From NCBI RefSeq assembly GCF_901827155.1, contig NZ_LR594659.1:806001-870000 (forward strand): 64,000 nucleotides of DNA, written 5' to 3'. Each line of letters opens with the position of its first letter. Position 1 is the first letter of the stretch. Shown here piece by piece: positions 38,700-47,472 of this stretch. A model generated the notes under the pieces. It had not been told where the DNA came from, did not search any database, and saw nothing but the letters and a program-made list of their open reading frames with translations. This stretch comes from Variovorax sp. PBL-H6. Lineage in GTDB: Bacteria; Pseudomonadota; Gammaproteobacteria; Burkholderiales; Burkholderiaceae_C. The translations under genes and the position numbers were made by a program.

Positions 38700-40214
38700 A
38701 TGAGCGCAAGCACCCTGCCACGCGGCGGCGGCAACCACCATGAGCATGAGGACCGGCTGCTCAAAATGGGCGTGCCCGGCCTCGACGACGTGCTCGGCGG
38801 GGGGCTCACCGCCCACCGGCTCTACCTTCTGGAGGGGGCGCCTGGCGCGGGCAAGACGACTGTGGCGATCCAGTTCCTGCGCGAGGGGGTCGCCAATGGC
38901 GAGGCGGTGTTGTACATCACCCTTTCGGAAACGATGCAAGAGCTGCAGGGCGTGGCGAGCTCGCATGGCTGGGACCTCACCGGCATCGAGGTGCGGGAAA
39001 TGCTGCCGTCGCAGGACGCACTGGAGCCAGACGACCAATACACGATGTTTCACCCCTCGGAGGTGGAGCTCGGCGAGACCACCATCAGGATCCTGGCCGA
39101 CGTCGACAAGATCAAGCCCAGCCGGGTGGTGTTCGACTCGCTCTCCGAGCTGCGCCTGCTGGCGGGCGGGTCGCTGCGCTACCGCCGGCAGATCCTGGCG
39201 CTCAAGCAGTTCTTCACCGGCCGGCAATGCGCGGTCCTGCTGCTGGACGACCTCACGGCCACGGACCAGGACCTGCAGGTGCAGAGCATCGCGCACGCGG
39301 TGATCCGGCTGGAGCAGCTCAACCCCGAGTACGGCACATCGCGCCGGCGGCTGGTGGTCACCAAGTACCGCGGCAAGGAGTTCCGCGCGGGCTATCACGA
39401 CTACAAGATCACCCGCGGCGGGCTGCAGGTGTTTCCGCGGCTGGTCGCCTCGGAGCACGCGCTGCCGGTGCAGCAGACGCGCATGGCCAGTGGGCTGCCC
39501 GCGCTCGATGAGTTGCTCGGTGGTGGCATCGAGAGGGGCACCAGCACGCTCTTCGTGGGTGCGCCGGGCACCGGGAAGTCGACCGTGGCGGTCCAGTTCG
39601 CGCTTTCAGCGGCAAAGCGGGGCGAATGCGCGGCGCTCTTCATCTTCGACGAGAGCATCAACACCCTGCGCACGCGCTGCCTGGGCCTGGGCATGGACCT
39701 CGGGCCCTTCCTCGAGTCAGGCCAAATCCGCGTGCGCCAGGTCGACCCCGCGGAGCTGTCGCCCGGCGAGTTCGTCCATGAGATCCGCGAGGCCGTCGAG
39801 CAGCACCATGCGACGGTGGTGGTGATCGACAGCCTGAACGGCTATCTCAATGCCATGCCGGACGAACGCTTCCTGATCGTCCAGCTGCATGAGCTGCTGA
39901 CCTACCTCGGTCAGCATGGCGTGGCCACCATGCTGATCGGCGCGCAGCATGGCTTGATCGGCATGCAGATGCAGACGCCGGTGGACGCGAGCTACCTGGC
40001 GGACTCCGTGGTGCTGCTGCGCTATTTCGAGGACGAGGGCGAGGTGAGGCAGGCCATCTCGGTGCTCAAGAAGCGCAGCGGCGCGCACGAGCGCAGCATC
40101 CGCTCCTTCTCGCTGGATGCGCAGGGCATCCATGTCGGCCTGCCGCTGCGCAACTTCAGAGGCATCCTCACCGGTATCCCTATCCCGATCGACGGCGTCC
40201 GGACGCCATCGTGA
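38700..40214 (+). CDS. KaiC-like two-domain ATPase
   Basis: A 504-residue RecA/KaiC-fold protein with two tandem domains. Walker A motifs are GAPGAGKTT (Lys52) and GAPGTGKST (Lys293); Walker B regions are VVFDSLSE and VVVIDSLNG. The paired catalytic Glu that follows Walker A in cyanobacterial KaiC is reduced to SET and DES. There is no kaiA or kaiB, so a circadian role is unlikely. Its stop overlaps the kinase start (GTGA), so the two are made together. A long AT-rich stretch precedes the start and may hold the promoter. Confidence 0.88.
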   Translation: MSASTLPRGGGNHHEHEDRLLKMGVPGLDDVLGGGLTAHRLYLLEGAPGAGKTTVAIQFLREGVANGEAVLYITLSETMQELQGVASSHGWDLTGIEVREMLPSQDALEPDDQYTMFHPSEVELGETTIRILADVDKIKPSRVVFDSLSELRLLAGGSLRYRRQILALKQFFTGRQCAVLLLDDLTATDQDLQVQSIAHAVIRLEQLNPEYGTSRRRLVVTKYRGKEFRAGYHDYKITRGGLQVFPRLVASEHALPVQQTRMASGLPALDELLGGGIERGTSTLFVGAPGTGKSTVAVQFALSAAKRGECAALFIFDESINTLRTRCLGLGMDLGPFLESGQIRVRQVDPAELSPGEFVHEIREAVEQHHATVVVIDSLNGYLNAMPDERFLIVQLHELLTYLGQHGVATMLIGAQHGLIGMQMQTPVDASYLADSVVLLRYFEDEGEVRQAISVLKKRSGAHERSIRSFSLDAQGIHVGLPLRNFRGILTGIPIPIDGVRTPS

Positions 40215-41746
40215 GCGCGGCGCCTTCCGATCGCGACGAGCGCATCCTGCTGCGGACGGCGACCTCGAGGGACGCCGCAATGGCAAGCGCGGTGCTCGAC
40301 CGCGCGCACTTCGTCTCCCACGTGTGCGAGGACATGGGCGCGCTGGTGCGTGAGCTGGCGCTTGGTGCCGGCGCCATCATGCTCGCGGAGGAGGTGCTCG
40401 CGGGCCCGCCCCTGGTCGAACTCACGGGTGCGCTCGGCGCGCAGCCGGCCTGGTCCGACGTGCCGGTGCTGGTCCTGGCGCGGCAGGGGGCAGACTCCCG
40501 CGCAGTGGCCAACGCCATGGACGAGTTCGCCAACGTCACGGTGATCGAGCGGCCGATGCGCGTGGCCGCGCTGGTGAGCGCCGTGCGCACGGCACTGCGC
40601 TCGCGCCGCCGCCAGTACGAGCTGCGCAGCCTCCTCGAAGGGCTGCGCGATGCCGACCAGCGCAAGACCGAATTCCTCGCCACCCTGGCCCACGAGCTGC
40701 GCAACCCGCTGGCACCCCTGGGCACGGCGCTGTCGCTGCTGTCGCGCAAGAAGCCTCCGCCGGACGAGGCCGTGAAGTATTACGAGCTGATGAGCCGCCA
40801 GGTCGAGCACATGGTGCGGCTGGTGAACGACCTGATGGAGGTCTCTCGCATCACGCGCGGCAAGATCGAGCTGCACCTGGGCCCCGTGCTGCTCGACGCG
40901 GTGATCGAGGACGCGATCGAGCTGAGCCGGCCGCTGTTCGATCGCGCCGGCCATTCGCTCACCCTCGAGTTGGGGCCCGACCCGCTGGTGGTGCGGGGCG
41001 ATGCGGTGCGCCTCACCCAGGTCTTTTCGAACCTGCTGAACAACGCCGCCAAGTACACGCCGCCGGGAGGCCGGGTGACGGTCACCGCGCGGCAGGAAAG
41101 CCGGCAGGCCGTCGTTGCGGTGAGCGACACGGGAACCGGCCTGGCGCCGGACATGCTCAAGTCGATCTTCGAGATGTTCGTCCAGGTGAGCGGCACCTCA
41201 CGCGAGGCGCAAGGCGGGCTCGGCATCGGCCTGACGCTGGTGAAGAGCCTGGTCGAACTGCAAGGCGGCAGCATCGAGGCCACGAGCGAGGGGCTGGGCC
41301 GCGGCGCGACCTTCACGGTGCGCCTGCCACTGGCCAAGAGCACGTCCGTGTCCCGGCGGCGCACGCGGGTGTCGCAGGACGGCTGGGCGCCCTCTATCGA
41401 AGGCACGATCCTGGTCGTCGACGACAACCGGGACGCGGCCGACAGCCTGGCCGAGCTGCTGGGGACGATGGGCGCGAACGCGCTGGTGGCCTACGGCGGC
41501 GAAGAAGCGCTGCAAGTGGCTCGGGAGCACGAGATCGACATCGCCGTGCTCGACATCGGCATGCCGGGCATGGACGGCTGCGAGCTGGCGCGCCACCTGC
41601 GCGCCGAGCCCCGAGGCGCAAACCTGAAGCTGATTGCGCTGACGGGCTGGGGGCAGCAGGGCTACCGGGACCGCATCGCGTCGGCCGGCTTCGACCACCA
41701 CCTGCTGAAGCCGCTGAACCTGAGCGAGTTCATGGCCTTGCTGTAG
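40211..41746 (+). CDS. Hybrid sensor histidine kinase/response regulator
   Basis: A 511-residue soluble protein with no membrane segments. Residues 1-135 look like a degenerate receiver: the acidic pocket is lost and the late Lys is Arg (VIERPMRV). Then come a HisKA domain with His161 (LAHELRNPLAPLG), an ATPase with NLLNNAAKYTPPGG, VSDTGTGLAPDML and GGLGIGLTLVKS, and a C-terminal receiver with VVDDNRDAA, phosphoacceptor Asp448 and the late Lys in LLKPLNL. It starts with GTG inside the KaiC-like stop. KaiC-like proteins often sit beside such kinases, and it probably senses or relays the ATPase state. Confidence 0.9.
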   Translation: MSAAPSDRDERILLRTATSRDAAMASAVLDRAHFVSHVCEDMGALVRELALGAGAIMLAEEVLAGPPLVELTGALGAQPAWSDVPVLVLARQGADSRAVANAMDEFANVTVIERPMRVAALVSAVRTALRSRRRQYELRSLLEGLRDADQRKTEFLATLAHELRNPLAPLGTALSLLSRKKPPPDEAVKYYELMSRQVEHMVRLVNDLMEVSRITRGKIELHLGPVLLDAVIEDAIELSRPLFDRAGHSLTLELGPDPLVVRGDAVRLTQVFSNLLNNAAKYTPPGGRVTVTARQESRQAVVAVSDTGTGLAPDMLKSIFEMFVQVSGTSREAQGGLGIGLTLVKSLVELQGGSIEATSEGLGRGATFTVRLPLAKSTSVSRRRTRVSQDGWAPSIEGTILVVDDNRDAADSLAELLGTMGANALVAYGGEEALQVAREHEIDIAVLDIGMPGMDGCELARHLRAEPRGANLKLIALTGWGQQGYRDRIASAGFDHHLLKPLNLSEFMALL

Positions 41747-41762
41747 GCAGGCTCCCGGCCGG

Positions 41763-42908
41763 TCAGCCGATCGCCACGCCCACCTTTGCGCCGGCGGCCA
41801 CGATCTCGCCCCAGGTTGCGTCGTCGATCCAGATGCCCTCGCGCTCGCGCGCCGCGCGCGCCTGGCGCTCGGGCTCGCCGGCGATCTGCACGCCCTCGAA
41901 GCCCTGGCCCGGCGGGCTTTGGCGCAGCCATTCGATGAAGAGGCGGGCCTCCTGCTCGAAGCTGGCCTGGGTGCCGAGTTTCGCCGGGTCGATGACGATG
42001 GCGAGCATGCCGTTGAGCACGGTGCGAGCGGTGTCGGGCTGGCGATGCCAGGTGCCGCCGCCCGTGAGCGCGCCGCCCAGCAACTCGCAAGCCACGGCCA
42101 TGCCGTAGCCCTTGTGCTCGCCGAAGGTCATCAACGCGCCGAACAGTCCGTTGCTCTGCGGCACCACGACGACGCCCGGGTCGTCCGTGGGGGCGCCGTG
42201 CTCGTCGATGAGGTAGCCAGGCGGCACCCGCTCGCCCTTGTTGTGGGCGACGCGCATCTTGCCCTGGGCGACGCGGCTGGTCGCGTAGTCCAGGATGAAA
42301 TGTTGGCCCCCAGGCTCCCCCACTGCGTGTGGGTCGCCACTCCCCGAGGGGGCTGCCCCGCCTTGGGGCGGCCCGGCGGCGGGGCGGGTCTCGGCGCCCT
42401 TCAGCGGAATCCCGATGCAGCAGGGATTGGTGCCGAAGCGCCCGTCACCGCCGCCCCACGGCGCGACCACCGGACGCGAAAGCACGTTGACGAAGTGCAT
42501 GGAGACCAGGCCCTGCCCCGTCGCCATTTCCGCGAAGTGCCCGATGCGGCCCAGGTGGTGCGCATTGGCAAGTGAGAGCACGCAGCTGCCGTGCTGCTTC
42601 GCGCGTTCGATGGCCATCTGCATGGCCTGCACGCCGACGATCTGCCCGTAGCCGCGCTGGCCGTCGAGGGCGAGCATGGGCCCGCTGTCGAGGTTGATCT
42701 TGACGGCAGTGTTGGGCTTCAGGCCGCCCTCGGCCGCCGCGTCGACGTAGCGCGGCACCATGCCGACGCCGTGCGAGTCATGGCCGCTGAGGTTGGCGAG
42801 CACGAGGTTGGCGGCGACCTGCTCGGCTTCGGCAGCGGTGCTGCCGGTGCCGGCGATGATGGCGGCGACCTGCGTGCGGAGGGTGGAGGCGGAAAGTGTC
42901 CGGGCCAT
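41763..42908 (-). CDS. Ldh2-family malate/L-lactate-type dehydrogenase with repeat-derived insertion
   Basis: A 381-residue NAD(P)-dependent 2-oxoacid reductase / 2-hydroxyacid dehydrogenase. Family marks are NLSGHDSHGVGMVPRY near residue 45, RPVVAPWGG, HFILDYATSRVAQGK and HKGYGMAVACELLGG. Typical members have about 350 residues. The excess is a Pro/Gly/Ala-rich block at about residues 174-201, encoded by a palindromic repeat read in frame. Its ATG shares a base with the uxaA stop (TGATG). In the cluster it may oxidise the hydroxyacid released by the FAH-type hydrolase, or reduce a pathway keto acid. Confidence 0.87.
   Translation of the reverse strand: MARTLSASTLRTQVAAIIAGTGSTAAEAEQVAANLVLANLSGHDSHGVGMVPRYVDAAAEGGLKPNTAVKINLDSGPMLALDGQRGYGQIVGVQAMQMAIERAKQHGSCVLSLANAHHLGRIGHFAEMATGQGLVSMHFVNVLSRPVVAPWGGGDGRFGTNPCCIGIPLKGAETRPAAGPPQGGAAPSGSGDPHAVGEPGGQHFILDYATSRVAQGKMRVAHNKGERVPPGYLIDEHGAPTDDPGVVVVPQSNGLFGALMTFGEHKGYGMAVACELLGGALTGGGTWHRQPDTARTVLNGMLAIVIDPAKLGTQASFEQEARLFIEWLRQSPPGQGFEGVQIAGEPERQARAAREREGIWIDDATWGEIVAAGAKVGVAIG
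42307..42388. repeat. Palindromic repeat inside the Ldh2-family gene
   Basis: This element begins CCCCCAGGCT, contains CACTGCGTGTGG, the stem CCCCGAGGGGGC and CTTGGGGCGGCCCGGCG, and has the layout of the repeats before argB. Translated on the minus strand it has no stop and gives a stretch with AAGPPQGGAAPSGSGDPH, absent from normal family members. Confidence 0.8.
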
Positions 42909-44434
42909 CACATCACCGCCCCGACCTGCCACGGCACGAACTCGTTCTGCCCGTACCCGTGCTTCTCGCTCTTGCTCGGCGCGCCGGATGCCGTCGCCAG
43001 CACCAGCTCGAAGATGCGCTGGCCCATCTCCTGGATCGACACGCTGCCCTCGACGATCTCGCCGCAGTTGATGTCCATGTCCTCCTCCTGCCGCTGCCAC
43101 AGCGCCGAGTTGGTGGCCAGCTTGAGCGAAGGGGAGGGCGCGCAGCCGTAGGCCGAGCCGCGGCCCGTGGTGAAGCAGATCATGTTGGCGCCGCCCGCCA
43201 CCTGCCCGGTCGCGCTCACCGGGTCGTAGCCCGGCGTGTCCATGTAGACGAACCCGTGCGCGCTCACCGGCTCCGCGTATTCGTACACCGCCTCGAGGTT
43301 GCTGGTGCCGCCCTTGGCCACCGCGCCCAGGCTCTTCTCGAGGATGGTGGTGAGCCCGCCGGCCTTGTTGCCGGGCGAGGGGTTGTTGTTCATCTCGCCT
43401 TCGTTGATGGCGGTGTAGTGCTCCCACCAGCGGATGCGCTCCACCAGCTTCTCGCCCACTTCGCGCTGAACCGCGCGGCGCGTGAGCAGGTGCTCGGCGC
43501 CGTAGATCTCTGGCGTCTCCGAGAGGATGGCGGTTCCGCCGTGCGCCACCAGCAGGTCCACCGCCGCACCGAGCGCCGGGTTGGCACTGATGCCGGAATA
43601 GCCGTCGGAGCCGCCGCACTGCAGGCCGATGGTGATGTGCTCGGCGCTGCAGGGCTCGCGCTCCGACGCGTTGGCGCGCGGCAGCATCTCGTTGATCAGC
43701 GCCACGCCCTTGTCCACCGTCTTGCGCGTGCCGCCCGTGTCCTGGATGTTGAAGACGCGCAGGTTGTCGCCCTCGCGCAGGTTGCCGGTGGCCAGCCAGG
43801 CATTGATCTGGTTCGCCTCGCAGCCCAGGCCCACCACCAGCACGGCGGCGAAGTTGGCGTGCGTCGCATAGCCGGTGAGCGTGCGTTCCAGCAGCTGCAT
43901 GCCCATGCCGCCGGTGTCCATGCCGCAGCCGGTGCCGTGCGTGAGCGCGACGACGCCGTCGACGTTGGGATACGGCGCGAGTGCCGACGGGTTGGTCCGG
44001 CGCGAGAAGTGGTCGGCGATCGCGCGTGCCGCGGTGGCCGAGCAGTTCACGCTCGTCAGCACGCCGATGTAGTTGCGCGTGGCCACGCGGCCGTCGGCGC
44101 GCCGGATGCCCATGAAGCTCGCCTCGCGCCGCGCGGGCGGCGGCTTCACGTCGGCGCCGAAGGCGTAGTCGCGCTCGAAGTGGCCCTTGTCGGGGCCCAT
44201 GTCGAGGTTGTGCGTGTGTACGTGCTCGCCGGGTGCGATCGGCCGGCTCGCGAAGCCGATGATCTGGTTGTAGCGGCGCACCGGTTCGCCCTGGGCGATG
44301 GCGCGCACGGCGACCTTGTGGCCGGGCGGGACCAGGCCGCGGGCAGTCACGCCTTCGATGGGCGTGCCGCCGACCAGCTGGCCCCGGGCGATCACGACGT
44401 CGTCAGCCGGGTGGAGTCGAATAAAGGGATTCAT
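42908..44434 (-). CDS. UxaA-family altronate/galactarate-type dehydratase
   Basis: A 508-residue sugar-acid dehydratase expected to turn an aldonate into a 2-keto-3-deoxy acid. An N-terminal SAF domain (residues about 8-95) is followed by the catalytic domain with RRADGRVATRNYIGV, HGTGCGMDTGG, GLGCEANQI and LQCGGSDGYSGISANPALG, whose Cys and His likely bind the metal. It starts 23 nt after dctM and is coupled to the dehydrogenase downstream. The substrate (altronate, fuconate, arabinonate or galactarate) is not fixed by sequence; the adjoining SDR and FAH genes favour a non-phosphorylative aldonate route. Confidence 0.88.
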   Translation of the reverse strand: MNPFIRLHPADDVVIARGQLVGGTPIEGVTARGLVPPGHKVAVRAIAQGEPVRRYNQIIGFASRPIAPGEHVHTHNLDMGPDKGHFERDYAFGADVKPPPARREASFMGIRRADGRVATRNYIGVLTSVNCSATAARAIADHFSRRTNPSALAPYPNVDGVVALTHGTGCGMDTGGMGMQLLERTLTGYATHANFAAVLVVGLGCEANQINAWLATGNLREGDNLRVFNIQDTGGTRKTVDKGVALINEMLPRANASEREPCSAEHITIGLQCGGSDGYSGISANPALGAAVDLLVAHGGTAILSETPEIYGAEHLLTRRAVQREVGEKLVERIRWWEHYTAINEGEMNNNPSPGNKAGGLTTILEKSLGAVAKGGTSNLEAVYEYAEPVSAHGFVYMDTPGYDPVSATGQVAGGANMICFTTGRGSAYGCAPSPSLKLATNSALWQRQEEDMDINCGEIVEGSVSIQEMGQRIFELVLATASGAPSKSEKHGYGQNEFVPWQVGAVM

Positions 44435-44457
44435 CGTGGATGTCCTGCGTCGGAAGA

Positions 44458-45852
44458 TCAGAAGAACATTTTCGGCAGCCACAGTACCAACTTGGGCATG
44501 TAGGTGATGATGCCCAGGCTCAGCAGCAGCGGCACCAGCCAGGGCAGGATCGCCATGGTGGTGCGCTCGAAGCTCAGGCCGGCCACCCGCGCCAGCACGA
44601 ACAGCACCATGCCCATCGGCGGGTGCAGCAGGCCGATCATCAGGTTCAGCACCATCACCAGGCCGAAGTGGATCGGGTCCACGCCCAGCTGCGTCGCAAT
44701 GGGCAGCAGGATGGGCACCAGGATCGTGATCGCCGCGGTCGGCTCCAGGAAGCAGCCGACGAACAGCATCAACAGGTTGGCCAGCAGCAGGAAGACCCAG
44801 GCCTCCTTGGTGAAGCCCAGAACCCAGCTGGCGATGTCGGTGGTGACGCCGGTGGCCGTCAGCATCCAGCCGAAGATGGAGGCCGCGGCGACGATGAAGA
44901 GCACCGTGGAGGTGGTCTCGATGGTGTCGAGGCAGACCTTGACGAACATCTTCCACGACAGCGTGCGGTACCACCCGAAGCCGAGGATCATGGCCCACAC
45001 GCAGGCGGCGATCGCGCCCTCCGTGGGCGTGAAGAGGCCGGTGCTCATGCCGCCGATCAGCAGCACCGGCGTCATGATGGGCAGCAGCGCCTCGAACGCG
45101 AAGATCCGGTCGAGCACGAAGAGCAGCGCCAGGCCCACGAAGACGGTGATCTGCGCCGGCGCGCCCAGCTTCGTCACCGCGACCCACAGCAGGAGCGGCC
45201 AGCCGATCACCACCGCCAACTCGCACAGCGCCTTGAAGAGCCGCGTGCTGGAGAACTTGACGTCGCCGCCCCAGCTGTTGCGGTGCGCGTACCAGCCGAC
45301 GGTGAACATCATCAGCAGCGCCAGAAGGGCGCCGGGCAGGATGCCCGCCAGGAAGAGCGCGCCGACCGAGACGTTGGCCATCATTCCGTAGATCACGAAG
45401 GGCAGGCTCGGGGGGATGATCGGCCCCAGCGTGGCCGAAGCCGCCGTCACGCCCACCGCAAACTCGGTCGAGTAGCCGTGCTCCTTCATCGCCTTGATCT
45501 CGATGGTGCCGAGGCCCGCGGCGTCGGCGATGGCGGTGCCGCTCATGCCCGCGAAGATGACCGAGCCCAGCACGTTCACATGCCCCAGTCCGCCCTTGAG
45601 CCAACCCACCAGTGCCAGCGCGAAGTTGTAGATGCGGGTGGTGATGCCGGCGTTGTTCATCAGGTTGCCGGCCAGGATGAAGAAGGGCACCGCCAGCAGC
45701 GGAAAGCTGTCGATGCCGCTGACCATGCGGTGGATGACGACGAAGGGCGGGAGACTTTCCGACAGCAGGATGTAGACCAGCGAGGCGCCGGCCATGGCGA
45801 TGGCGACGGGAACGCCGCCGGCCATGAAGAGCAGGAAGAAGATCTTGAGCAT
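44458..45852 (-). CDS. dctM: TRAP transporter large permease
   Basis: A 464-residue membrane subunit with about 12 helices. MSGTAIADAAGLGTIEIKAM and ASATLGPIIPPSLPFVIYG are strong DctM signatures. It drives Na+-coupled uptake of the acid delivered by DctP. The start MLKIFFLLF is chosen because the longer frame reads into dctQ. It lies 34 nt after dctQ. Confidence 0.94.
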   Translation of the reverse strand: MLKIFFLLFMAGGVPVAIAMAGASLVYILLSESLPPFVVIHRMVSGIDSFPLLAVPFFILAGNLMNNAGITTRIYNFALALVGWLKGGLGHVNVLGSVIFAGMSGTAIADAAGLGTIEIKAMKEHGYSTEFAVGVTAASATLGPIIPPSLPFVIYGMMANVSVGALFLAGILPGALLALLMMFTVGWYAHRNSWGGDVKFSSTRLFKALCELAVVIGWPLLLWVAVTKLGAPAQITVFVGLALLFVLDRIFAFEALLPIMTPVLLIGGMSTGLFTPTEGAIAACVWAMILGFGWYRTLSWKMFVKVCLDTIETTSTVLFIVAAASIFGWMLTATGVTTDIASWVLGFTKEAWVFLLLANLLMLFVGCFLEPTAAITILVPILLPIATQLGVDPIHFGLVMVLNLMIGLLHPPMGMVLFVLARVAGLSFERTTMAILPWLVPLLLSLGIITYMPKLVLWLPKMFF

Positions 45853-45886
45853 TTTTGGGTTGGTTATAGGCGGGCCGGAGGCGCGC

Positions 45887-46444
45887 TCACGAATCGGCCA
45901 GCGTGGACTCGGGGCGTTCGAGCACGCTATAGCCGCGCCGCCAGTGCACCCGTGCCACCTGCAGCGAGCGCCAGGCCATCGCCGCGAAGCCGAGCAGGCA
46001 CAGGCCATACACGAGGTTCATCGGCAGGTCGACAATGGTCATGCGCGTCTGGTTGCCGATCTTCAGCATCATCTGCACGGTCATCACGACCGCCGCCGCG
46101 AAGAAGGCGACGCGCAGCACGTCGACCGCGCGCGATATCCAGAGGCCGATCGCGCCGGGCAGGTAGCGGTAGAAGAAGTCGACCTGGATCTGGTTGTTCT
46201 TCGAGACGCCGATGGCGGCGCCGATGAAGACGACGCCGATGAGCATGTAGCGCGCCACCTCCTCGGTCCACGCGGCGGAGTCGTTCATCACGTAGCGGGT
46301 GACGAATTGGTAGAAGACGGTGAGCCCCAGGAGCCAGAAGATCGCGAGCGCGGCCCAACCCTCGACGATGGTGTCGGAGAGGTCCACCTCCTCGTCCTCG
46401 GCGTGGAAGTGGCCTTCGTCGTCGATGATTTTTTGTTCGGTCAT
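45887..46444 (-). CDS. dctQ: TRAP transporter small permease
   Basis: A 185-residue four-helix membrane subunit. It has a longer acidic N-terminus than usual (DDEGHFHAEDEEVDLSD), then FVTRYVMNDSAAWTEEVARY, the family signature in the second helix region. It pairs with DctM. A GC-rich hairpin separates it from dctP. Confidence 0.92.
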   Translation of the reverse strand: MTEQKIIDDEGHFHAEDEEVDLSDTIVEGWAALAIFWLLGLTVFYQFVTRYVMNDSAAWTEEVARYMLIGVVFIGAAIGVSKNNQIQVDFFYRYLPGAIGLWISRAVDVLRVAFFAAAVVMTVQMMLKIGNQTRMTIVDLPMNLVYGLCLLGFAAMAWRSLQVARVHWRRGYSVLERPESTLADS

Positions 46445-46452
46445 GGCTTGGT

Positions 46453-46473
46453 CTCCCCCACCCGGAGGGGGAG
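46453..46473 (-). promoter_or_regulatory. Hairpin between dctP and dctQ
   Basis: CTCCCCC and GGGGGAG are perfect 7-bp arms around a 7-nt loop in the 38-nt dctP-dctQ gap. Such a stem can protect the dctP transcript and lower readthrough, giving more binding protein than permease. It is also similar to dispersed repeats seen elsewhere in the window. Confidence 0.45.
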
Positions 46474-46482
46474 GGAGTGAAG

Positions 46483-47472
46483 TCACTTGATCGCGGTGAT
46501 CCGGTCGTAGTCCTGCTGCCGGTAGCCATGGTCCGTCGGCTTGGTGTTCTTCAACACCGCCTCGCGGAACGCGTTCTTGTCCACCGTGATCACGTTGTTC
46601 CCCTTCTTCTTGAACTCCTCCACCAGCCGCGCTTCCGAGGCGATGATCTCGCGCCCGGTCTTCTCCGCGGCCTCCTGCATCACCTCGGTGAAGATCTTCT
46701 TCTCGTCGGCGGAGAGCTTGCCCCACAGCTGCCCGGAGGTGATGGTCAGCAGCGAATCGACGATGTGCCCCGTCAGCGAGATGTTCTTCTGCACCTCGAA
46801 GAACTTCTTGGCCTCGATGGTCGGCAGCGGGTTCTCCTGCGCATCGACCGTGCCGTTCTGCAGCGCGAGGTACACCTCCGCGAAGGCGATCGGCGTCGGG
46901 TTGGCACCCAATGCCTTCGGGAAGGCCAGGTACGCCGGCGCATCCGGCACGCGGATCTTCAGGCCCTTCATGTCCTCGGGCTTGGCCACCGGCCTGGCGG
47001 CGCTGGAGGTGACGTGGCGCGCGCCGTAGTAGGTCAGCGCCGTGATGTGGTTGCCGCTCTTGTCGTCGTAGCCCTTGGCCAGTTCCTTGAAGACATCGCT
47101 CTTGGCGTACTTCAGCTGGTGCTCCGCGTCGCGGAAGATGAAGGGAAAGTACGACACCGCCAAAGGCTGGTACGTGCGCCCCGCAAAGCTCGCGCCCGAG
47201 AGGATGATGTCGACGGTGCCCAGCGTCAGGCCCTGGTTGATGTCGGCCTCCTTGCCCAGGGTGGAGGCCGGGAACACCTGGACTTCGTACTTGCCGTTGG
47301 TGCGCTTCTTGATCTCCTCGCCGGCCCAGACCGAGTACTTGTGGAAGGGCTCCGAAGTCTCGTAGACGTGGGCCCACTTGAGCTTGGTTTGCGCCTGCGC
47401 GGCGCCGAGGGCACCCGCGGCGAGAAGGCAGGCGGCGATCGTCTTGAGTGCGACTCGCTTGGCAGGGGTCAT
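46483..47472 (-). CDS. dctP: TRAP transporter solute-binding protein
   Basis: A 329-residue periplasmic receptor of the DctP family. The signal peptide runs through TIAACLLAAGALGAAQAQ. The mature part has KKRTNGKYEVQVFPASTLGK, GLKIRVPDAPAYLAFPKALG (with the Arg that binds the carboxylate) and FAEVYLALQNGTVDAQENPL. Its ligand is an organic or sugar acid. Its ATG overlaps the gntR stop (ATGA). Confidence 0.94.
   Translation of the reverse strand: MTPAKRVALKTIAACLLAAGALGAAQAQTKLKWAHVYETSEPFHKYSVWAGEEIKKRTNGKYEVQVFPASTLGKEADINQGLTLGTVDIILSGASFAGRTYQPLAVSYFPFIFRDAEHQLKYAKSDVFKELAKGYDDKSGNHITALTYYGARHVTSSAARPVAKPEDMKGLKIRVPDAPAYLAFPKALGANPTPIAFAEVYLALQNGTVDAQENPLPTIEAKKFFEVQKNISLTGHIVDSLLTITSGQLWGKLSADEKKIFTEVMQEAAEKTGREIIASEARLVEEFKKKGNNVITVDKNAFREAVLKNTKPTDHGYRQQDYDRITAIK

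Noticed and set aside
38700-40214. Circadian clock KaiC
   Set aside because: There is no kaiA or kaiB and the paired catalytic Glu are not conserved; it belongs to the wider KaiC-like ATPase group.
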